Shown: positions 29,766 through 39,687 of the stretch, piece by piece | Layout: every line of letters begins with the position of its first letter | How positions within the stretch are numbered: the stretch's first letter is position 1 | Origin: Methylobacterium gossipiicola | GTDB lineage: Bacteria > Pseudomonadota > Alphaproteobacteria > Rhizobiales > Beijerinckiaceae | Reading direction: 5' to 3' | Assembly: GCF_900113485.1 (NCBI RefSeq) | Contig: NZ_FOPM01000025.1 | Coordinates: forward strand, 1-56,127 | DNA length: 56,127 bases | The notes under the pieces: model-generated | Seen by the model: only the letters and a program-made list of their open reading frames with translations | What the model was told of the DNA's origin: nothing | Database searches by the model: none | Program-made: the position numbers and the translations under genes

Positions 29766-30962
29766 TCAGCCCTTCTTCACGGCGGCGACGATTTTTTGTG
29801 CGGCGTCGTCGAGATCGTCCGCCGGGATCACGTTCAGGCCGGAAGTCCGGATGATCTCCTTGCCCTTCTCGACGTTGGTGCCTTCCAGACGCACCACCAG
29901 GGGAACTTCGAGGCCCACCGCCTTCACCGCCGCGATCACGCCGTTGGCGATGACATCGCACTTCATGATCCCGCCGAAGATATTGACGAGAATGCCCTTC
30001 ACCTGCGGATCGGCGGTGATGATCTTGAATGCCGCCGTGACCTTCTCTTCCGAAGCGCCGCCGCCGACATCGAGGAAGTTCGCCGGCTCCTCGCCGTAGA
30101 GCTTGATGATGTCGAGGGTCGCCATGGCGAGGCCGGCACCGTTGACCATGCAGCCGATGGTACCGTCCAGCGCGATGTAGGCGAGATCGTACTTGGAGGC
30201 CTCGATTTCCTTGGCGTCCTCCTCGGTCTCGTCGCGCAAAGCCACGATGTCGGGGTGGCGGTAGAGGGCGTTCGAGTCGAACGAGATCTTGGCGTCGAGG
30301 CACTTGAGGTGACCGTCGCCCGTGAGCACCAGGGGGTTGATCTCCAGCATGCTCATGTCCTTGGCGGTGAACGCCGCGTAGAGCTTGGTGGTCAGATCAC
30401 CGGCTTCCTTGGCCTGCGGGCCGGTGAGGCCGAGCGCCTTGGCGACGGCGCGGCCGTGATGGGGCATGATGCCGGTGGCCGGATCGACGGAGAAGGTGAC
30501 GATCTTTTCCGGGGTGTCGTGGGCGACCTGCTCGATGTCCATGCCGCCCTCCGTCGATACGACGAAGGCGACCTGTCCGGTCTCGCGATCCACCAGCATG
30601 GAGAGGTAGAACTCGGCCTCGATCTGAGCGCCTTCCTCGATGTAGAGGCGGTTCACCTGCTTCCCGGCTTCCCCCGTCTGGATCGTCACCAGGGTCTGGC
30701 CCAGCATCTCGCCGGCGAACTGCTTCACCTCGTCGAGGGACTTGGTGACGCGCACGCCGCCCTTGGCGCCGGCCGGAGCCCCCTTGAAGGTGCCCTTGCC
30801 GCGTCCGCCGGCATGAATCTGCGATTTGACCACCCAGACCGGGCCACCGAGCTCACGGGCGGCGGCTTCGGCTTCCTCGGCCTTGAAGATCGCGACGCCG
30901 CGCGAAACCGGCAGTCCGAACTCCTTGAGAACCGCCTTGGCCTGATATTCGTGGATGTTCAT
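29766..30962 (-). CDS. sucC: Succinyl-CoA ligase (ADP/GDP-forming) beta subunit
   Basis: 398 residues. ATP-grasp fold at the N-terminus ([34 protein letters not shown]) and a C-terminal ligase-CoA domain ([30 protein letters not shown]). It binds succinate and nucleotide. It lies 100 bp after mdh with a strong hairpin between, then 8 bp before sucD. Confidence 0.98.
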   Translation of the reverse strand: MNIHEYQAKAVLKEFGLPVSRGVAIFKAEEAEAAARELGGPVWVVKSQIHAGGRGKGTFKGAPAGAKGGVRVTKSLDEVKQFAGEMLGQTLVTIQTGEAGKQVNRLYIEEGAQIEAEFYLSMLVDRETGQVAFVVSTEGGMDIEQVAHDTPEKIVTFSVDPATGIMPHHGRAVAKALGLTGPQAKEAGDLTTKLYAAFTAKDMSMLEINPLVLTGDGHLKCLDAKISFDSNALYRHPDIVALRDETEEDAKEIEASKYDLAYIALDGTIGCMVNGAGLAMATLDIIKLYGEEPANFLDVGGGASEEKVTAAFKIITADPQVKGILVNIFGGIMKCDVIANGVIAAVKAVGLEVPLVVRLEGTNVEKGKEIIRTSGLNVIPADDLDDAAQKIVAAVKKG

Positions 30963-31023
30963 GCCAAACTTCCTCCCTCGTCCCGGCCGTGCCGGGCCTT
31001 CCGGTTTCGTCTCGCTCCGCTTG

Positions 31024-31047
31024 AGCCGGCCGCCTGAGCGGCCGGCT
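31024..31047. terminator. Perfect 10-bp hairpin in the mdh-sucC spacer
   Basis: AGCCGGCCGC-CTGA-GCGGCCGGCT is a fully paired stem 15 bp after the mdh stop. It lacks a T-run on the minus strand, so it may be an mRNA-stabilising or partial-attenuation element rather than a full stop. Confidence 0.45.
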
Positions 31048-31062
31048 GCGAAGTCTTGGGTT

Positions 31063-32340
<1,278 letters not shown>

Positions 32341-33072
32341 CTAGAGAGTGCCCGTCCGCAGCACCCGCTGAATGGCCAGAATCACCGCGCCGAGTCGGGC
32401 CTCGATGAGATCCGTCGGCAGGTCTGCATCGTGCTGGATCGCGAGGGGATGGGTGAAGCGATAGCTGGCGTCGAAGATGTAGGCGATGGCCCGCTCCCGA
32501 TCCCGCGCCACGAAGGCTCCCGTCGCCATGCCTTCCTCGACCACGCGCTCGACGAGACCGCGAAGCCGCACCCTGTGACGCCGAGCGATGGGCCGGGCGC
32601 CCACGGCGGCGTCGAGATGGACGGAGAACAGGTTCGGCTCGTTGGCGAGGGTCGCGCGCTGCGCCGAGGCCAGGGCGGTCAGCAGGCGTTCGATCTTGTC
32701 GTCGGCAGGGTCGGGAGCGTCGGCGATGCGGGCGAGCTCCGCCTCGACATCGCGCAACCAGCGACCGGCCACGGCATCGAGCAGCGCATCCTTGGACGGG
32801 AAGTAGCGATAGACGTTGGCGTGGGTCATGCCGGCCTCCGCCGCCACGGCCACCACCGTCACGCGTTTCGGTCCGAGCCGGCGCAGATGCTCGGTCGCCA
32901 CGGCAAGGAGGCGGGCATCGACGGCCAGGGGCGCGGCGCGCGCCGCGGCGCGGCTGGCGGGCGAGCGATCCGAGGAGGACTTCCGAGGTACGTCGTCCAG
33001 GATGTTGGCCTCAGAAGCGTCACCGACGGCAGGGCCGTTCCTGAATACGAAGGGCGGGCCGGAAGGCTGCAT
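32341..33072 (-). CDS. TetR/AcrR-family transcriptional regulator
   Basis: 243 residues from ATG 33072. After an unusually long, charged N-terminal extension (~50 residues), the TetR helix-turn-helix appears as VTVVAVAAEAGMTHANVYRYFPSKDALLDAVAGRWL. The C-terminal ligand domain is all helical with no assignable effector. The start is uncertain: the extension lacks family similarity, and downstream in-frame starts would trim it. It lies upstream of, and on the same strand as, mdh but 315 bp away, so control of the TCA unit cannot be assumed. Confidence 0.88.
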   Translation of the reverse strand: MQPSGPPFVFRNGPAVGDASEANILDDVPRKSSSDRSPASRAAARAAPLAVDARLLAVATEHLRRLGPKRVTVVAVAAEAGMTHANVYRYFPSKDALLDAVAGRWLRDVEAELARIADAPDPADDKIERLLTALASAQRATLANEPNLFSVHLDAAVGARPIARRHRVRLRGLVERVVEEGMATGAFVARDRERAIAYIFDASYRFTHPLAIQHDADLPTDLIEARLGAVILAIQRVLRTGTL

Positions 33073-33205
33073 CGTTCGGGAATACCCGCCGTGGTTCGAG
33101 GGGACGTGAAGTCCTCGCACAATCGCCAGCGCCGAGGACCACGACGTATACGTCAGGGAGGCGCCGTGTCTCGCATCTGCGAAACGCTGCCCGCCCTTTA
33201 ACGGG

Positions 33206-33985
33206 TCAGAACTTATTCTTCCAGGCCCTCAGGGCAGTAAATACGCGTTCGGGCTCGGTTCCGGGTGCGAGATCCACGGATCTGGCCAGGCTCGGTTCGG
33301 CCGCCCTTACGAACGGATTCGTCGCCCGCTCCTCACCCAGGGTTGTGGGAACGAGGAAACGGCCCTCGGCCTTCGCCCGTTCCGCTTCTTCCATCCGCGC
33401 CACCAACCGCGCATTGTCGGGTTCGGCCGCCCGCGCGAACCGCGCGTTGGAGAGCACGTAATCGTGCCCGCTATAGACTTCCGTTTCGTCGGGCAGGCCC
33501 TCGAACCGGGCGAGCGAGCGCCACAGCACAGCCGGCTCGGCCTCCATCACCCGGCCGCAGCCGAGGGTAAACAGGGTATCGCCGGCAAAGATCAGGCGAG
33601 GGCCCTCGAACCAGTAGGTGACGTGATCGGCGCAATGCCCCGGCGTCTCCCAGACGACCGCCGTGAGGGAGCCGACCCGGACCATGTCGCCCTCGGAGAC
33701 GGCGACATCGACCGCCGGAATGGCCGAGCCGGCCTTGGCCGGGGCCGTCACCTTGGCGCCCGTGCGCCGCTTCACCTCGACGATCCCGTCGATGTGATCG
33801 GCATGCCGATGGGTCACCAGAATATCGGTGAGGGTCCATCCGGTTTCGTCCAGGGCCGCGAGGACGGGGCCGGCCTCGGGGACGTCGATGGCCGCGCAGG
33901 CGCCCGTCGCCGGGTCGCGCAGGAGCACGCCGATGTTGTCGCTGCGGCACAGGAAGGTCCGGATGTCCGGTCGGGAAGCGGTCAT
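33206..33985 (-). CDS. gloB: Hydroxyacylglutathione hydrolase (glyoxalase II)
   Basis: 259 residues. A metallo-beta-lactamase-fold thioesterase that hydrolyses S-D-lactoylglutathione to lactate and glutathione in methylglyoxal detoxification. THRHADH (H59, H61, D63, H64), GHCADHVTYWF and FAGDTLFTLGCGR supply the binuclear metal site, and GHDYVLSNARFA plus ATNPFVRA match the HAGH C-terminal domain that binds glutathione. ATG 33985 is the first good start after the divergent region. It is transcribed away from a methyltransferase gene, a common alphaproteobacterial pairing. Confidence 0.94.
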   Translation of the reverse strand: MTASRPDIRTFLCRSDNIGVLLRDPATGACAAIDVPEAGPVLAALDETGWTLTDILVTHRHADHIDGIVEVKRRTGAKVTAPAKAGSAIPAVDVAVSEGDMVRVGSLTAVVWETPGHCADHVTYWFEGPRLIFAGDTLFTLGCGRVMEAEPAVLWRSLARFEGLPDETEVYSGHDYVLSNARFARAAEPDNARLVARMEEAERAKAEGRFLVPTTLGEERATNPFVRAAEPSLARSVDLAPGTEPERVFTALRAWKNKF

Positions 33986-34154
33986 GAACTGATCCTCGGT
34001 CTCGAGCGGGGAACCGTAGCCGCCGCGCCCGGGTTCCGGCGGGCGAGGGAATCGCGGGGCGCGGGGTTGCCGCCGCCCCCCGCGCCCCCCATTGATGCCT
34101 GCATAAGCCTCCCCGCCCCACGAACAAGCAGACCGGCCGCGCCGGACCTCCGCC

Positions 34155-34889
34155 ATGCGCCTCGACGTGACCGACCTGCGCGCCTTTTATGCCAGCCCGC
34201 TCGGCGGGGTGACGCATCGCATCGTCGGCCGGGCGATCCATGCCTTCTTGGGCTCCGTATCGGGCCTGCGGGTCCTGGGCCTCGGCTACGCCACCCCCTA
34301 TCTCGGCCCCGTCCACGTGATCGCCGAACGGACCCTGGTCTTCATGCCGGCGACCCAGGGCGTCGTGAACTGGCCCGGGAGCGGGCGCTCCTGCTCGGCG
34401 CTGGCCGACCCGACCATGATGCCCCTGCCGGAAGCCGCCGTGGACCGGGTGATCCTTGTCCACGCCCTCGAATCCGTCGAGAGTCCCACGGAGCTCCTCC
34501 AGGATGTCTGGCGGGTGCTGACGCCGGGGGGGCGGATGATCCTCGTGGTGCCCAACCGCCGGGGCGTGTGGGCGCGGCGCGACGCGACGCCCTTCGGCCA
34601 CGGCCAGCCCTACAGCCGCTCCCAGCTCGCCCGCCTCATGCGCACCACGCAATTTTCGCCCGAAGGATGGGCCGAGGCCCTGTACATGCCTCCGGTACGG
34701 AGCCGGGTGTGGCTGCAGACAGCCGGCGCCTGGGAGCGCCTCGGGACCGGCCTGTCCCTACCGTTCGCCGGTCTGCACGTGGTGGACGCGACGAAGCAGC
34801 TCTATCGGCCCGTCACCGTCCAGCGGATCCGGCGGGCGACCCGCCTCGCCCCGGCCCGCGTTCTGGTGCCAGCCCCCTCCCCCGGTTGA
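34155..34889 (+). CDS. Class I SAM-dependent methyltransferase, substrate unknown
   Basis: 244 residues. The Methyltransf_11 pattern is visible: LRVLGLGYATPYLGP stands at motif I (though the usual E/DxGxGxG is degraded), PEAAVDRVILVHALESVE at motif II/III, and DVWRVLTPGGRMILVVPNRRGVWARRDATPFGHGQPYS at the later motifs (shown by GxPYSR-like GHGQPYSRSQL). This combination is seen in alphaproteobacterial proteins encoded opposite gloB. It shares a 4-bp gap with marC and is likely cotranscribed. Target molecule unknown. Confidence 0.85.
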   Translation: MRLDVTDLRAFYASPLGGVTHRIVGRAIHAFLGSVSGLRVLGLGYATPYLGPVHVIAERTLVFMPATQGVVNWPGSGRSCSALADPTMMPLPEAAVDRVILVHALESVESPTELLQDVWRVLTPGGRMILVVPNRRGVWARRDATPFGHGQPYSRSQLARLMRTTQFSPEGWAEALYMPPVRSRVWLQTAGAWERLGTGLSLPFAGLHVVDATKQLYRPVTVQRIRRATRLAPARVLVPAPSPG

Positions 34890-34893
34890 ACCC

Positions 34894-35577
34894 ATGCTGT
34901 CCGCCTTCTCCCCGGAGACCGCCCTTCAGAGCTTCGTCCTCGCACTGTCGAGCCTGTTCTCCATCGTGAACCCCATCGGGTCGGCCCTGATCTTCGCCCA
35001 AGTCACGGCGCACAACTCCCATGCCCAACGGGTGGAACTGTCGAAGCGCATCGGGTTCTACGCGGCGCTGATCATGCTCTCGGCCCTGTGGGCGGGGGCA
35101 CCGATCCTCAACTTCTTCGGTGTTTCCCTGGCGGCCCTGCGCATCGCCGGGGGGCTCGTGGTGGCAGCCTCGGCCTGGACGCTGCTGACGGTGCCCGAGG
35201 CCCGCGAGGCGCGCAAGCAGGCCGAAGCTCAGGGCGGCCTTCCCGAAAATCTAGCCGAGATCGCGTTCTTTCCCCTCACCCTGCCATTCACCACCGGCCC
35301 CGGCACCATCGCGGTGGCCATCGCGCTCGGCTCAAACCGCCCGGAGGCGAGCCCCGACCGCGTCGGCTTCTATGTCGGCATGTCGCTCGCGGCTCTCGCC
35401 ATCGCCGTCATGGTGCGCTTCGCCTACGGCTCGGCCGACCGGGTGGTGACACTCATCGGTCCCGTGGGCGCGCGGGTGCTCGGGCGCCTCTTCGCCTTCC
35501 TGCTTCTCTGCGTCGGAACGCAGATCACCGTGAACGGCGTCACCGATGTGTTGACGCCGCTGCTGCCGCCGCGCTGA
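34894..35577 (+). CDS. MarC/UPF0056-family membrane protein
   Basis: 227 residues with about six membrane segments. MarC-family marks include [13 protein letters not shown] at the N-terminus, and [23 protein letters not shown] in the middle. Despite its name, the family has no demonstrated part in multiple antibiotic resistance; its transport role is unknown. ATG 34894 lies 4 bp after the methyltransferase stop, so the two are probably one transcript. Confidence 0.92.
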   Translation: MLSAFSPETALQSFVLALSSLFSIVNPIGSALIFAQVTAHNSHAQRVELSKRIGFYAALIMLSALWAGAPILNFFGVSLAALRIAGGLVVAASAWTLLTVPEAREARKQAEAQGGLPENLAEIAFFPLTLPFTTGPGTIAVAIALGSNRPEASPDRVGFYVGMSLAALAIAVMVRFAYGSADRVVTLIGPVGARVLGRLFAFLLLCVGTQITVNGVTDVLTPLLPPR

Positions 35578-35653
35578 ACCGGGCCAGGCGTCGCCTTGGC
35601 AGGGTTGCCCCGAGGCTGTACCGCAGGATCCAAATAAGTTGGAAGGACACGGG

Positions 35654-36451
35654 ATGCGGCTCGTGGTGGTCGGCGCCGGTGGGCGCATGGGGCGGATGCT
35701 GATCCGCGCGGTGGCGGAGACGGAGGGCTGCACCCTCTCGGGTGCCATCGAACGCGAGGGCGCGCCTGTACTCGGGCAGGATGCCGGCGTGCTCGCCGGC
35801 CTCGCGCCGCTCGGGGTCGCCGTCACCGACGATCCGCTGCCGGTCTTCGCCGCCGCCGAAGGTGTCCTCGACTTCACGACGCCGGCCGCCACAACCTTCT
35901 TCGCCGAACTCGCCGCCCAGGCCCGCATCGTCCACGTGGTCGGCACCACGGGCATGGACGAGGCCGATCTCGCCAAGCTCGCGGCCGCCGCCCACCATGC
36001 CCGCATCGTGCGCTCGGGCAACATGTCGCTCGGCGTCAACCTCCTGGCCGGCCTCGTGCGCAAGGTGTCGGCGGCCCTGGGCGAAGACTTCGACATCGAG
36101 ATCGTCGAGATGCATCACCGCATGAAGGTCGATGCCCCTTCGGGCACGGCCCTCCTCCTCGGTGAGGCAGCGGCGGAAGGACGCGGCGTCGCCCTCTCCG
36201 ACACCCGGGTCTCGACCCGCGACGGGCATACGGGCGCGCGCCGGCCCGGCGATATCGGCTTTGCCACCCTGCGGGGCGGCACGGTGGTGGGCGACCACAG
36301 CGTCGTCTTCGCCGGGGCGGGCGAACGTCTGACCCTCAGCCACCACGCCGAGGACCGGGGTATCTTCGCCCGCGGTGCCGTGCGTGCAGCGCAATGGGCG
36401 TTCGACCGGCCGCCGGGACTCTATAGCATGGCCGACGTGCTCGGGCTCTGA
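35654..36451 (+). CDS. dapB: 4-hydroxy-tetrahydrodipicolinate reductase
   Basis: 265 residues. It reduces the DapA product with NAD(P)H on the path to diaminopimelate and lysine. GAGGRMGR (7-14) binds the dinucleotide, and [15 protein letters not shown] (152-166) carries the catalytic His and Lys. ATG 35654 has GGAAGG upstream; an in-frame ATG five codons earlier is less likely. It is not clustered with other dap genes. Confidence 0.97.
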   Translation: MRLVVVGAGGRMGRMLIRAVAETEGCTLSGAIEREGAPVLGQDAGVLAGLAPLGVAVTDDPLPVFAAAEGVLDFTTPAATTFFAELAAQARIVHVVGTTGMDEADLAKLAAAAHHARIVRSGNMSLGVNLLAGLVRKVSAALGEDFDIEIVEMHHRMKVDAPSGTALLLGEAAAEGRGVALSDTRVSTRDGHTGARRPGDIGFATLRGGTVVGDHSVVFAGAGERLTLSHHAEDRGIFARGAVRAAQWAFDRPPGLYSMADVLGL

Positions 36452-36555
36452 TAAGGGCCTGCGGTCATTGCACGTTCAGTTTCGGACGCGCACACCCTCA
36501 GCCGGCTCAGCCCCTTGCTGCGCTGCACCAAATCAGAGTCAGGGATCGATTCGCG

Positions 36556-37194
36556 ATGGAGCGCCTGCTTGTTCTCGCTCGCCACGGCCAGAGCGAATGG
36601 AACCTCAAGAAACTGTTCACGGGCTGGCGCGATCCGGAACTGACGGACCTCGGCGTTTCGGAAGCTCGGACGGCGGGCCGCTGGCTCGGCCAGCAGGGAC
36701 ACCGGTTCGACGTGGCCTTCACCTCGAACCTGCGCCGCGCCCAGCGCACCTGCGCCCTGATCCTCGAAGAGATGGGCCAGTCCGACGTGGAGACGATCCG
36801 CGCCGAGGCCCTCAACGAACGCGATTACGGTGACCTGTCCGGCCTGAACAAGGACGATGCCCGCGAACGTTGGGGCGATGCCCAGGTTCACCAGTGGCGT
36901 CGCTCCTACGACGTTCCGCCCCCCGGCGGCGAAAGCCTGAAGGACACCGCCGCGCGGGTGCTGCCCTACTACATCCAGACGATCCTGCCCCGCGTCATGG
37001 CGGGCGAGCGCGTGCTGGTCGCCGCCCACGGCAATTCCCTGCGGGCCCTCGTGATGGTCCTCGACGGCCTGACGACGAAGACCATCGCCAGCCTCGAGAT
37101 CGCCACCGGTATCCCGCTGGTCTACCAGCTCAAGGCCGACACCACGGTGGAGAGCAAGTCGGTGCTCGAGCGCGACATCGACCACGACGCGTAG
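36556..37194 (+). CDS. gpmA: 2,3-bisphosphoglycerate-dependent phosphoglycerate mutase
   Basis: 212 residues. It interconverts 3- and 2-phosphoglycerate through a phosphohistidine. The catalytic RHG appears in [12 protein letters not shown] (H10); a second His is in [14 protein letters not shown], and [13 protein letters not shown] and TGIPLVYQL match the dPGM subfamily (the short bacterial form). It is followed after 1 bp by an alkB-like gene, suggesting cotranscription. Confidence 0.96.
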   Translation: MERLLVLARHGQSEWNLKKLFTGWRDPELTDLGVSEARTAGRWLGQQGHRFDVAFTSNLRRAQRTCALILEEMGQSDVETIRAEALNERDYGDLSGLNKDDARERWGDAQVHQWRRSYDVPPPGGESLKDTAARVLPYYIQTILPRVMAGERVLVAAHGNSLRALVMVLDGLTTKTIASLEIATGIPLVYQLKADTTVESKSVLERDIDHDA

Positions 37195-37195
37195 C

Positions 37196-37864
37196 GTGAT
37201 CGCCGCCGTCGAACTGGCGCCGGGGCTGATCCTGCACCCCGGCTACCTCGACGAAGCGGCCCGCCGGCACCTGGCGGCGGACCTCGCCCTCTGCCTCGCG
37301 GCGGCGGCGCCCTATCGGCCGCGGATGCCGCGCACCGACCATCCGTTCTCCGTGCGCATGACCAATTGCGGCGTTCTCGGCTGGGTCTCGGATAAAGCCG
37401 GCTACCGCTATCAGGCGCACCATCCCGAGACGGGTCTGCCCTGGCCGCCGATACCGGCCCTGGCCCTGAGCGCCTGGGAGGCGCTCGCCGGCTATCCGGC
37501 ACCCCCCGAAGCCTGCCTCGTCAACCTCTACGCCGCCGACGCGCGCATGGGCCTGCATCAGGACCGCGACGAGGCGGCCCTCGACGCTCCCGTTCTCTCC
37601 CTGTCCCTCGGGGCATCGGCGGTGTTCCGCTACGGCGGCCGCAACCGGCGCGATCCGACGCGCTCGGTACGCCTACACGCCGGCGACGCCCTGATCATGG
37701 GCGGCCCGGCGCGCCTCGCCCATCACGGCATCGACCGTATCCTGCCTTCTCCGCCCGACCTTCTCGGCGCGCGCGAGCCCGCACCCGGCTTCCTGCCACC
37801 GGACGGGCGGTGCAACCTCACCCTGCGCCGCGTGACGCAGCCCGGCCGCCGGCCAACGGCTTGA
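37196..37864 (+). CDS. alkB: AlkB-family alpha-ketoglutarate-dependent DNA repair dioxygenase
   Basis: 222 residues starting at GTG 37196, one base after the gpmA stop. The 2-oxoglutarate/Fe(II) dioxygenase repairs 1-methyladenine and 3-methylcytosine by oxidative demethylation. Iron ligands are H121 and D123 in GLHQDRDE and H177 in AHHGI; R205, N207 and R211 in GRCNLTLRRV bind 2-oxoglutarate, matching the AlkB RxNxTxR motif. Coupled to gpmA translation, otherwise isolated; no ada gene is near. Confidence 0.94.
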   Translation: MIAAVELAPGLILHPGYLDEAARRHLAADLALCLAAAAPYRPRMPRTDHPFSVRMTNCGVLGWVSDKAGYRYQAHHPETGLPWPPIPALALSAWEALAGYPAPPEACLVNLYAADARMGLHQDRDEAALDAPVLSLSLGASAVFRYGGRNRRDPTRSVRLHAGDALIMGGPARLAHHGIDRILPSPPDLLGAREPAPGFLPPDGRCNLTLRRVTQPGRRPTA

Positions 37865-37963
37865 CACGGGCGGGGCGTGGGCCGACCCATCGGCAAGACC
37901 AGTCCGGCCAACGGACGATGGTCCATCCGGCGCGAGACCGGATCTAGACGGAGAAACAGCCCG

Positions 37964-38923
37964 ATGCGTCTGCGTAGCCTCGCCCGTCCCGCCACCGCGC
38001 TGGCGCTGCTCCTCGGCCTGACGCAAGGGGTCTTCGCAGCCGATCCGATCTTCCCCGCCAGCTCCCGCTTCGGCTTCCAACCGCCGAGCGACATGGTCGC
38101 GTCGAAGCGCTTCTCCGGCTTCGAGCGGATCGAGGGCGGCGCCACGGTCTCGGTGGTCGAACTTCCGCCCAACGCCTTCGCCGAACTGGAGCAGAACTTC
38201 ACCGACGCGAACCTGAAGCAGCAGGGCTTCGTCGTCACCAACCGGCAGGCGATCAAGGTGGCGGGCGACGTCGACGCCGTGCTGTTCACCGGCGAGCAGC
38301 CGGCGGCCGACCCGAGCACCGGACCGTCCGTCAAGAAATGGATGCTGCTGGTCGGCGACCCCACGGTGACGGGCATCATCATCGCGCAGGCTGCCCCGGA
38401 GGCCGAGACCGACGAGACCATGGTGAACATGCTCACGGGCGTCCATATCCGCCCCGAACTGACCCTGGACCAGCAGGTCGCCGCCCTGCCGTTCCGGATC
38501 GGCGACCCCGCCGGCTTCCGGCCCGTGCGGGTGCTCGCCGGCAATTCGGTGCTGCTGACGCAGGGCCCCAAGGATCAGATGACGGGCCTCGAACAGCCGA
38601 TCCTCGTCCTGGCCCAGGCGATCCAGCCCCCGCCCCAGCCCGAGCAGCGCGAAGCCTTCGCGCGCACCGCCCTCGCCTCGAACCAGACGATGAAGGACTT
38701 CGTCGTCGAGCGGTCGCAAAGCTACCGCCAGAACGGCGTCGATTGGCACGAGATCGTGGCGCGGGCCACCGACACCCCGTCCGGTACGCCCGTGGTGGTC
38801 GCCCAGACCATCCGCTTCGCCCCCGACGGCTACCTGCGCGCCGTCGGCGTGGTGCGCGCCGACCAGCGCGACGGTGTCCTCGCCAAGTTCCGCGAGGTCG
38901 TGGACAGCGTCCAGCCGAAATAG
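37964..38923 (+). CDS. Exported protein of unknown function
   Basis: 319 residues, with a signal peptide cleaved after GVFA (1-25). The mature protein is soluble and shows no enzymatic motif. The middle (DVDAVLFTGEQ, KKWMLLVGD, VTGIIIAQ) alternates hydrophobic strands, and the end has FRPVRVLAGNSVLLTQGP, AIQPPPQPEQREAFARTAL and a VRADQRDGVLAKFREVVDS helix. Similar conserved exported proteins occur in Rhizobiales. A hairpin follows its stop. Confidence 0.78.
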   Translation: MRLRSLARPATALALLLGLTQGVFAADPIFPASSRFGFQPPSDMVASKRFSGFERIEGGATVSVVELPPNAFAELEQNFTDANLKQQGFVVTNRQAIKVAGDVDAVLFTGEQPAADPSTGPSVKKWMLLVGDPTVTGIIIAQAAPEAETDETMVNMLTGVHIRPELTLDQQVAALPFRIGDPAGFRPVRVLAGNSVLLTQGPKDQMTGLEQPILVLAQAIQPPPQPEQREAFARTALASNQTMKDFVVERSQSYRQNGVDWHEIVARATDTPSGTPVVVAQTIRFAPDGYLRAVGVVRADQRDGVLAKFREVVDSVQPK

Positions 38924-38938
38924 TCTTCTGAAACGCCA

Positions 38939-38972
38939 GAGGGCGACGGCTCCCCTGGGAACCGCCGCCCTC
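38939..38972. terminator. Hairpin between convergent exported-protein gene and grpE
   Basis: GAGGGCG / CGCCCTC with extended CGG/CCG pairing lies between the two converging stops. Probable bidirectional terminator without a T-run. Confidence 0.5.
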
Positions 38973-39002
38973 CGGCAAGCAAGGACGCTTGGATCGGCCG
39001 GT

Positions 39003-39584
39003 TCAGGCCGCGTCGGCCGGGTTGGCGGCGGGCTTCGGGCCGCCCTTGGCGACGCCGACGAGGGCCGGACGCAGGGTCCGGTCGCCGATCACGTAGCCGG
39101 ACTGCATCACCTGCACGACGGTGCCGGTCGGGACCTCCGCGTCGGGCACCTCGAACATCGCCTGATGGCGGTTCGGATCGAAACGCTGGCCCTTCGGCTC
39201 GATGATCTTGACGCCGTGGCGCTCCAGGGTCTTGCCGAGGTCGCGCTCGGTGAGCTCGATGCCGTCGATGAGCGCCTTGAACGCACCGGCGGCTCCAGCC
39301 CGCTCGGCCTCGGGCACGCTCTCCAGGGCGCGCCGGATGTTGTCGGCGGCGTTGAGCATGTCGCGGGCGAAGTTTGTAACGGCGTAGGTGCGGGCATCGG
39401 CGACCTCGCGCTCCGTGCGTCGGCGCAGGTTCTCCATCTCGGCGAGGGTCCGCAGGATACGGTCCTTGAGCTCGTCGCGCTCGGCCGCCACGGCAGCCAG
39501 CGTCCCGGCATCCGCAGCCCCTTCGGGCTTTGCGTCGGCCGGGGTGGTCTCGACCTTGGGGTCGTTCTCGATCTCGTTCGCCAT
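39003..39584 (-). CDS. grpE: Nucleotide exchange factor GrpE
   Basis: 193 residues. GrpE releases ADP from DnaK during the chaperone cycle. An acidic N-terminus, a long coiled-coil helix ([27 protein letters not shown], about 45-100 by position), then the beta-domain with [39 protein letters not shown] are diagnostic. ATG 39584 (MANEIEND) is chosen over GTG 39590. It is 103 bp downstream of glnD. No hrcA or dnaK is adjacent. Confidence 0.96.
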   Translation of the reverse strand: MANEIENDPKVETTPADAKPEGAADAGTLAAVAAERDELKDRILRTLAEMENLRRRTEREVADARTYAVTNFARDMLNAADNIRRALESVPEAERAGAAGAFKALIDGIELTERDLGKTLERHGVKIIEPKGQRFDPNRHQAMFEVPDAEVPTGTVVQVMQSGYVIGDRTLRPALVGVAKGGPKPAANPADAA

Positions 39585-39687
39585 CGTCACTTTTCGTCGG
39601 ATCGGGGTTGCCGGGGATGGGCGCTGATATCAGGCGCGGGCGCCCTGAAATCAAGCGCGGGCGGGAACCGGGCGCCCGGCCGCCGTC

